Shown in pieces: positions 56,438 through 64,000 of a DNA stretch of 64,000 nt (its first letter is position 1; each line of letters begins with the position of its first letter). This stretch comes from Omphalotus guepiniiformis (lineage: Eukaryota > Basidiomycota > Agaricomycetes > Agaricales > Omphalotaceae): NCBI GenBank assembly GCA_028554645.1, contig JAQOOI010000004.1:62001-126000 (forward strand), given 5' to 3'. The position numbers and the translations under genes are program-made. The notes beneath the pieces are model-generated. The model made no database searches, was not told the origin of the DNA, and saw only the letters and a list, made by a program, of their open reading frames with translations.

Positions 56438-59226
56438 ATGTCTGCCCCTTCATCTTCTGCGAGGGATGGTCCGTCTGGTCCTGGGTACGTCGCGCAAGTG
56501 ATTTGATATGCAATAGTAATAATATGCACCTCATACATAGTACAACGGGAACGGCACGCAATGTGGACGAGGATCCATTGTCTGACGAGGAGGAGGATCC
56601 TAAACACAAGGAGATCCTTTCACCCGCCCAACACGCTGCAGTGAAGAAGCTCTTTCCGTCTTGGTGCAAGATTTTGGACGACCACGACATGATCAATAGG
56701 CCGCGGAACAAGAAGTATCCTCTGGCAGTGCAGCAGTGGAGAGCAGATGCGGTCGGACGCCTGCTAAAGGATGACCCAGCGTTTCAGGGTGTTACAGGCC
56801 CAAAGTTCGTGAAGGTATTGTCCCAAGGTGCCAAGATTGCGTGCTACCAGACCGCTGACTTCTCACTCATACATAGGCTGTGGGGCAAGCCTTCAATAGA
56901 TATGTACATCGAGGTTATGAGGCGACTCATAAGGACAAAGGTTCTGGGCCGGCGCGTACACCGTTGGAGGACGGTGAGGGGGGGTCTTTGTCTGACCCTC
57001 GAAAGGCCGCGTCTGTGTTTTTTTGCGTTTGCAGGCAAATTAACGGGTCGACAGCTCTTCCTGAGCGAGAACAAGGATGCAGTGAAGATAAAGATGAAAG
57101 AGCTTCGCCAGGGAGCTGGCCATGCCGGTGAGGTCACGGACACTCAGCTCGACGGGGCCATGGTCGGCGCAGCGACGATGCGTGGGAGCAACGTGGGCTG
57201 GTACCAGAAAGCATCATCCGAGCTGTGGAAAAACGCGGACCAAGAGCTTTACGAGAGTCGGGCTGAAAATGCTGTGAAGGATACGGAGAGGTAAGTGGAA
57301 CACTGGTCGTGAAATTCAAGGTACCAACTAAAGACTATGTAGTAACGTGAACAAGTTTTTAAGAGGGGCGCTTCACACATTGAGCGCAGTGCGGGATTCC
57401 GGACAGCTGGGAAAGGTGGGCTTCCAATTGGTGATGGCCTACGAGAGTGTGCAGTCTCCAACTGGATTTACGGCAATACGGTGAGTCGAAATGTTCGTAT
57501 GCGTTCTCCAAAAAACTCACATGGGCATAAGATTGGGAATTGATCCTCCGGATACTCCCGCCGGCGCAAGCTTCGAAGACCACACTTCGTTTTTGGACGA
57601 TTACGGAGGTTGGGTCGGCCGAATTGTTCGTGGTGAGGATGATATGAATTCGACCCCTGAAACGCGGAAGTATCTAATGTTTGCTGTGTAGAGGCCACAG
57701 CACAGAAGATAGCAATACCACGAAATGAGGCAGGGATACCTGTCTTTCCTGTTTTGGACTTCACAAAGGCGAGAATGGAGGAACATCGATCCGCATACAG
57801 CAAGTTTTTTGAGGCAATATGGGGTGAGTCACGTAGTCGCGATCGCTGAGGCCCAGGTCACGATTTGCCTTACAGACCACGCCTGGCCGAGAGACGGTGA
57901 GATATCGACGATCCCATGGGGGGCGATAGTCGCTGATCCCTCTGGATATTACGATACCTCGACTTTCCTTTTCCCCGCCTCACTGCGTTCACCGATTCTC
58001 CTGTCTGATAACGAGGTGGTAGCGATAAACGCGTACCTCAGCGCAACGTCCAATTCTTGGTCGACCCTGCCTTTCGTGTTCTATGAAAAGGGGATATTGG
58101 AAGACAAGTGGAAGCGCTGGGCCCAGGAAGACCGTGAGGTTGAGGAAGAAGGAGAGGAGGACATTGACAATGCACATGTCGATTCCGAGGTCCCGGTACG
58201 CGATGTGGGAGAAGGTCTACCTGGAGGCGTTGTGGAACTGCAGCGAAACGAGGGCGACGGGGACGTGTTGCAACAGGCGACACAGGAGGGAAACGCTGTC
58301 TGGGCCGTGCGACCCCACGCATCGAAGGATGGACGCACTGCGCTGAGTGCGGTGGGTTTGAATGACGCTGCCAGTCCAGGTGTACCCTCTCTATCAGACA
58401 TTACCGAGGAGGCGGGTGAGGAGGGTGTGGTGGCACCAGTAGTGCCGATTGTGCCAGAGGAGGGGGTCGATTCAAGGTCCCAAAGCAGCGAGACGGATGC
58501 CATCGAGATATCGAAGGATGGACGCACTGCGCCGACTTTGAGTGACGCTGCCAGTCCAGGTGTACCCCCTCTATCAGGCGTTACCGAGGAGGCGGGTGAG
58601 GAGGGTGTGGTGGCACCAGTACTGCCGATTGTGTCAGAGGAGCGGGTCAACTCAGGGTTCCAAAGCAGCGAGACAGATGCCATGGAGGCATCTCCCCAAC
58701 GGACGCCTGCTACCGGGGGCGGCACTGCAGTGCCATCGTCTTCGACGGTGCTGGTCAATGACGCATCAACTTCTGATGCACGTGTTCACAGCGAAGTGGA
58801 AGTGCTTGCATTGCCTGGAGAGACTAGGGGGAGGGTGCGGACGAGAGAGGACGTCGGGAAAGGGAAAGGCCACGAGGAGCAGGGCCAAAGCATAAAGGAG
58901 TTAAGGAGTCAAGAGCTCTGGTCACTCGACGAACACGCCAGTCAGAAGATGCGGGTGGGATGGATGGGGGTCCATCCCCACAGATGTCCGAAACAGGTGG
59001 AGGGTGGATGGACGACCCAGATTTCTTCCACAAGCCGCCGCCCCCGAATTGGAGAGGTTATGTCATACCAACCGAGCAGGATAGCTTCATGGTGTACTCC
59101 GAACAGCTGGAGCAGTGGGTAGAAGAAGACAAGAAATCAAAACGTCGGGTGCTGCACAGGGACGAGTATGGGAACATAACGAAGTTGGGAGATATGCCTC
59201 CGAAGAAAAAGGCGAAAACGAAGTAG
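56438..59226 (+). CDS. Large multi-exon protein of unknown function with HMG-box-like segment
   Basis: The start is ATG 56438. Exon 1 (56438-56484) joins exon 2 at 56541. Later junctions 57290/57343, 57480/57532, 57632/57692 and 57823/57876 are in frame. Two joints are unresolved: an intron near 56963-57034, whose consensus donor breaks phase, and the step near 58948-58977, where a consensus intron would be only 29 bp and the frame changes. The N-terminal part resembles Agaricomycete proteins with W-K-helix repeats, and residues around TGRQLFLSENKD...GWYQKASSELWKNADQELYESRA look like an HMG-box fold. Then come DDYGGWVGRIV, HAWPRDGEI and PFVFYEKGI, an acidic segment, two 63-residue repeats, and a tail PPPNWRGYV...PKKKAKTK with a basic end. 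A nuclear protein is plausible. Confidence 0.55.
58322..58690 (+). repeat. In-frame 189 bp duplication (63 residues)
   Basis: The segment from 58322 recurs from 58511 (period 189, a multiple of three). It encodes SKDGRTA...DAASPGVP-LS-TEEAGEEGVVAPV-PIV twice, with small indels between TA and DAAS. It lies inside the gene starting at 56438. Confidence 0.85.
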
Positions 59227-60420
59227 ATTCACATTTCCGAATCACATTCCGCGGTTGTTTTCAGGACACCCCCTTCTTTACTCATATATTTCCTTGCAGA
59301 GTTTTCACTGTGTTTCATTGTCAATGTCAAGAGTTTTCCATTTTTATCCCTGTATTTCCACTGGTGCGTCACCATTTCTCTGTTTCCAGGTGTTGTTCAT
59401 CTGTTTCCTTGCGCAGTTTTCACCGTGTGTCCTATTATGGTTGTGCTCTTTCCATCGTAATTCTCACATTTCCACTGGTGCGTCATTGCTCTTACTGCAA
59501 AAATATGGCGTGGCGGATTCCAAGAAATTTCCATTATGTTTTCTTTAGGTGTCAACAATATGATTTCCATTCATTTTTGGTAGTGATTCCACAGTTTCCA
59601 GGCTTTCGTGACACTAATTTCCACCGTAATTCCCAGTTAGTTTCCGTTAACCTCTTAACTTGATATCTGCCTCAGATTTCCATTCTGTCCCAGTGAGTCC
59701 ACCACAATTCCTCAGTTCTGTCTGATTCATATGTTGCTTTCCACCGACTAATTTCCACCGTAATTTCCAGTTAGTTTCCGTTAACTTGATATCTGCCTCA
59801 GATTTCCCACTGTAAATCACCAGAAATGTTGGCCACTGGCTTGTTGGCAGAATTCCGGGATCTTCCACTTTGTTTTCAGCCTTATACCCAGATGAACCGC
59901 CACTTTTTCGTTATTCGGCTTGCCCTTCGATTCCGCACCATTTCCTTTTCTTTTCCGCTGCGTTTCAATCAATTTCAGTATACGTGATTTGTTTCTTCAC
60001 AAGTTCCACCTGCCATCATTGGAAAACTGCTCTGAACATTGTGTTTGAAAATTCCGTAAAACTGCCCTGAACATTGTGTTGAAAATTCCGGAAAACTGCC
60101 CTGAACATTGTGTTGAAAATTCCGGAAAACTGCCCTGAACATTGTGTTGAAAATTCCGGAAAACTACCCTGAACATTGTGTTGAGACTGCACTGAACATT
60201 GTTTTGAAAATTCCGCTCAAGTGCCCGTTGAAATCTTCACCGCACGTTCACCAAAATTTCCCTACATGTTTCTCACCCCCCCGAAATCGTGCAATTAATT
60301 CCACTGTTGTTTCCTGCTGTTTCACTCGGTTTCACCTCTTTTTCAGTGGCGTGCGGTTCACTTGCTTCGGTAATTCCGCTTCACAGGTCACAACCGACTT
60401 TTCCAAGAAAACATCTAGTT
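59227..60420. repeat. Degenerate TTTCC-rich repeat zone closing the island
   Basis: Blocks recur at two or more places: ATTTCCACTGGTGCGTCA (59356 and 59467), and CCGTAAT-CCAGTTAGTTTCCGTTAAC with CTTGATATCTGCCTCAGATT (59622 and 59758). A 34 bp array follows at 60020-60230. Near 60340 TTTTTCAGTGGC...TTCACTTG is the reverse complement of blocks in the left flank (30.72-30.84 kb). No gene is supported. Confidence 0.6.
60020..60230 (+). repeat. 34 bp minisatellite
   Basis: Around six copies of a 34 bp unit (CTGAACATTGTGTTGAAAAT, then TCCGGAAAACTGCC) lie with spacing 34 between the central copies (60061, 60095, 60129). The flanking copies are diverged. Confidence 0.88.
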
Positions 60421-62479
60421 AAGTTACAGCTTTGATCGTTTGAGTCGAAGACGAAGACGAATCAACTTACGGGGCTAGTGACTGTGCTAGATCGTGATCA
60501 ATAGGATAGGTATAGGTATAAGAAGTGGAGTCGATGGTCGCAATAGCGTTTAGAATAGGAGTTTTGTGATTGGGGTGGGGGTAGCTAATACACGGAAATT
60601 AAGAGGAAGAACGAGCGAGAGCGCGACTTGTTTTTAAACACCCCTTATTTGTTTGTGCTCATAGTATTTTGTGGCTCATAGTCCACTTGAAGTCCACTCG
60701 CAGATCGAAGCTCGGCCGCTTCGGAGGTTCAAGCGTACAAGCCATTGTGAATTTCAAGGCCACTGTGGGTTATTACCAAATTAAGACAATACGCACATCA
60801 ATTGGTACCGGAACGTTCATGATCAATGGCGCTTTCAATGGGGTTCAATGGAGTTGCACACTGAGAATTAGTTCTGAATTTCCGAATCCTCGTCCATTTA
60901 AAATCGAAAGGAAATTACGACGTAGGCAAACCTAGTACTAGGTATTATATCCATGTCCCAGGAAAGAAGACTCGGACCGAATCAACAAAAAATCTATCAA
61001 GGTGAACTTATCACTTATCTACAGATGATTAATCCGATCCAACCTAGGACTCTCAGGACTCTATCACAACATTTCCGAGTCCATCTCAAAGTCAAACTCA
61101 AGTCGAGAGTCTATCACCAAAGACCGCCGCCGCTCTACAGACTGAACCCTACATAGTGATAGTTCGATCTTTCTTCTGAGTCATGGCTCTCGAAGAAGCA
61201 GCCGGAGCAGGACGGACTCGCTCTAGCCCAGCTCATCGGACTCGCAGAAAGACCAACTGGAATAGCGCCCCGTTGTTCCCTCGCTATGATAGATTTCAGA
61301 AATATCTTGGTTGTAACGTCATCGGAATCGGGTTCGAGATCGGGGGATGTTGGTATTGTCAGAGGTGTAATTAAGCGAACTACAAGGGGGCGGAGCCTGA
61401 CTCGGCGAGGTGGGGGGTTGAAGGTGCCGGTGAGATTTGAGATTGGGAGATTAGGCCTTTTGGAGTGAAGCTAGCTAATGATTAATGAAGGGCTGGATAG
61501 CCGGAAGCACCCAGCGGAATTTGAGTCAAGGGAATCAGGCGATATTCATTAGGGAAGTGCGAGATGGGTATGATGTGAAGGGAACAGTGGTGGATTAGTA
61601 CTTTAGTCGCCATCGAATTGTTCTTCTCGCGAATGAATGTTTTGGACCCGCAGGTGTATTTTAGATACCGGGATAGACAGGGAGGAAGGAAATGATGCAC
61701 CATTCGTAATTCTTCCACTCCTACCACTTTTATTCGAGCCATACCCGGTACCCATTCGGTGGACGGATTCAACGTTCGTTAGTGTGCTATAGCCTACGAG
61801 ACGAGAGAAGAATCAAGACAACGAAGATTTCCTTGTCCCGACTCTCATGGCAGCGCAGGAGGCAAAGAAAGGATCAAAGTGTTTGGTATGAGGGAATTCA
61901 AGGATGGACCTACTTTTGGGGCAGCCACCAGCGCTTGGGGATGGATTCAGAATAGAATCCAGATTTTCGAGGTCGCGGAGATTGCCGGTCAGTCAGTTAC
62001 CTTGCTCTCCATTTTCCTTGACGTCATACGTCATACTCTGTCGTTTCTTTTGTTTTTTCTGTTCGTTTCTCAGCAGCTCGCGGAAAGAAACGGAGAGTCC
62101 CATAGCCAAATGGTTTGATTGAATCGACATCGACATTATACACTAGCGCCCTGCGTCATTGATTCATCATCAACATACCTGTACATCCACGCACTATCCA
62201 CGCTTCCAAGCTCGCCTCACTCTCTCCGACGACAGAGATCGAGTCTCGCCTCCACGAGAACCTCTTCGAATAGAAGAATACCACCGGTATCTATCCCGTT
62301 TCCGTATCCGGGACAACGTCGGTTTGTCATCCCAGAATATTACTAACCCTCGGCTGATAAGCGCAGAGTAAATCCCAACTGAGCTTCGGTCCCCTTCGAT
62401 CAAAAAGCTGCATAGATTGATATCTTCCCTTAACCTCCATCTTCATCTTCATCATCTTCTCTTACTACATACTATCAAA
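60421..62479. other. Intergenic region before the reductase gene
   Basis: No gene is supported in this 2 kb. Short frames at 60953, 61183 and 61879 have no partners or domains. The final 250 bases are C/T-rich and probably form the promoter and leader of the gene at 62480. Confidence 0.45.
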
Positions 62480-64000
62480 ATGGCTCCTGTAAAGAACGGT
62501 CGTCTCATCTTCAATGAGATTCCTATAGGTGAGAGGGTGTTCTTCGTTCATGCGTGCGCGTGCGTGCGTGCGTGGGGTTGTCGTTAACCATCGTCGTGAA
62601 TGTCTTGAAGGTTTCCCTATCCCGGGTCAAACGACAGTATACGACGAAAGCGGAACAATCGATTTAGACAACGTTCCTTTGAATGGAAGTATTTTGATCA
62701 AAACCCTTGTGTTGTCTGTGGATCCGTATATGAGAGGAAGGATGAGGGATCCGAGCGAGTGGGATTATTCGGTGAGTGTTTCGATGAGTTGGGTAGAACA
62801 GAACTTTGTTGGGGCTCATTGATTCCTTTCCTTTCGTGAAAAGCCTGCGTATACACTCAAAGAAACGTACGTATTCGTTCCCGTTCCTATCCACTATGGT
62901 AGCCTCGTATGAATGTATTTTCGTATATCGCACAGCATCCCAGGATTAGGCATCGCCAAAGTTCTTCGATCCGATAGCGACAAGTTCAAAGTCGGAGATC
63001 ACGTCTACGGAATGATCGGTACGCAAAACCCCATCAGTCCTCACACGCACGCACGTTAATTGACTCTCCCTTTTCTCGTGTACCACAGACTTTGCAGAAT
63101 ACAGCATCCCGAAAGACATCTCAATCCTACAAGTCATCGTTAAACAAGAAGATACTCTACCTTGGAGTGTGTACCTTGGATCTGCGGGTATGCCTGGTAA
63201 GCTATCGCGGTGTGGTTATGAATAGCGGTTCAGGTCATTTCTAAGCTATTTTCGTTTCACTTATGATAGGTCAAACGGCGTATTTTGGTTGGAAAGAGTA
63301 TACGAAAGCTAAGAAGGTGAGTAATTTCCGTGTATATTATCGTATCATCTCATCCTCCGGATGAACACCTAGGGTGAAACCTTTTTCGTATCTACAGGCG
63401 CAGGTCCAGTCGGAAGGTAAGTACCCCCCATTCCCTGTCCCTCCCGAACCCTTCTCCCTTTCGAACGAGATCAACTCTTTCTAACCCCACATTCCACGAC
63501 AAACAGCATGTTAATCCAACTCGCCAAAGCCGACGGACTCAAAGTAATCGCCTCAGCAGGCTCAGATGAAAAAGTAGCGTTTTGTAAAGAGATTGGAGCG
63601 GATGTAGCGTTTAATTATAAGAAGGAGAGTACGGATGAGGTTTTGGAGAGGGAGGGGCCTGTTGATATGTGAGTTTGTGATTCGATGAGTCCTTTCCTTG
63701 GTTCCACACTTTCCTTGGGACTCAGGCTGATGGTGGTTTGTGGTTTTGGTTTCGTGGTGTTGTAGATATTGGGATCATGTAGGTGGACCTACGCTTGATG
63801 CTGCGCTTAAATATTGTGCGGTACATGCTAGGTTTGTTTCGTGTGGGATGATTGATCAGTATAATACGAAGGATGGGGTTAATATGAAGGTAAGCTGCTT
63901 CCTCCCTCCCCTCCTTTCCCCCCTCTCCCTCACACACTAAACCACCCCCCACCAAACAGAACCTATGGCACTTCTACGCCAAACGTATAACCCTCCACGG
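62480..64000 (+). CDS. Medium-chain NADP-dependent reductase (alkenal/prostaglandin-reductase-like), cut by the window end
   Basis: Ten exons in frame are visible: 62480-62528, 62611-62771, 62844-62866, 62936-63018, 63089-63196, 63270-63316, 63373-63416, 63507-63668, 63766-63889 and 63960 to the edge. The order is NEIPIGFPIPGQT, VLSVDPYMRGRM, IPGLGIAKVLRSD, the catalytic-domain VYGMIDFAEY, GSAGMPGQTAYFGW, the nucleotide-binding VSTGAGPVGS, KVIASAGSDEKV, DVAFNYKKE and YWDHVGGPTLDAAL with FVSCGMIDQYN. These fit the zinc-free MDR subgroup of NADPH-dependent 2-alkenal/leukotriene B4-type reductases, which lack the zinc ligands. The C-terminus is beyond the window. No lesion is seen. Confidence 0.88.

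Noticed and set aside
58081..58758. Minus-strand open frame of 225 codons
   Set aside because: It is antisense to the well-spliced gene at 56438-59226 and mirrors its internal repeat.

Overview
This window looks like chromosomal DNA from a mushroom-forming basidiomycete (Agaricomycetes). The evidence is the many 45-85 bp GT-AG introns, a delta-12-type fatty acid desaturase with the HEAGH variant of the first histidine box, a DUF6593-type protein, a CxC2/KDZ transposase and a TET/JBP-family dioxygenase. The last two families are known to be expanded together in Agaricomycetes. No tRNA, rRNA or CRISPR array was found. Exon boundaries were set by reading frame and splice consensus by eye.

Layout. 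Positions 1-3.7 kb are AT-rich, with an unrecognised gene and two related leucine-zipper-like genes sharing a PPSNR motif. 4.5-8.0 kb holds a Pst2/WrbA-type quinone reductase copy that appears broken, divergent from an eight-exon PWWP chromatin protein. 8.0-12.5 kb is gene-poor. 12.5-14.3 kb is an intact desaturase. 14.3-20.7 kb is another gene-poor stretch. 20.7-21.5 kb is an intact DUF6593-type gene. 24.2-26.0 kb is a clear pseudogene of an FAD-linked (AA7/BBE-type) oxidoreductase. 27.0-27.5 kb is a small conserved-looking gene. At the right end, 62.5-64.0 kb is a medium-chain reductase cut by the window edge.

The accessory island spans about 27.9-60.4 kb and is where the novelty lies. In order it holds: GGAAA/TGAAA-rich degenerate repeats; a GIY-YIG (T5orf172-type) gene; a minisatellite; a KDZ transposase with its CxC2 zinc-binding N-terminal part; two small unrecognised spliced genes, one behind a 5 x 177 bp array; a TET/JBP 2-oxoglutarate/Fe(II) dioxygenase with its active-site residues visible and a tandemly duplicated 5' segment; a coiled-coil gene; a 3 x 179 bp array; a Crinkler-like protein joining a ubiquitin-like header, a PD-(D/E)XK-type nuclease region and a kinase-like domain; and four further Agaricomycete-type proteins of unknown function. 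A degenerate repeat zone at 59.2-60.4 kb closes it and partly resembles the left flank in inverted orientation.

The working picture is a mosaic of mobile and fast-evolving genes set between ordinary metabolic genes. A transposase and a DNA-base-oxidising enzyme sit about 3.5 kb apart (35.3 to 38.9 kb) on the same strand. The nuclease-kinase effector-like gene lies next to them. Co-mobility of the whole block is inference.
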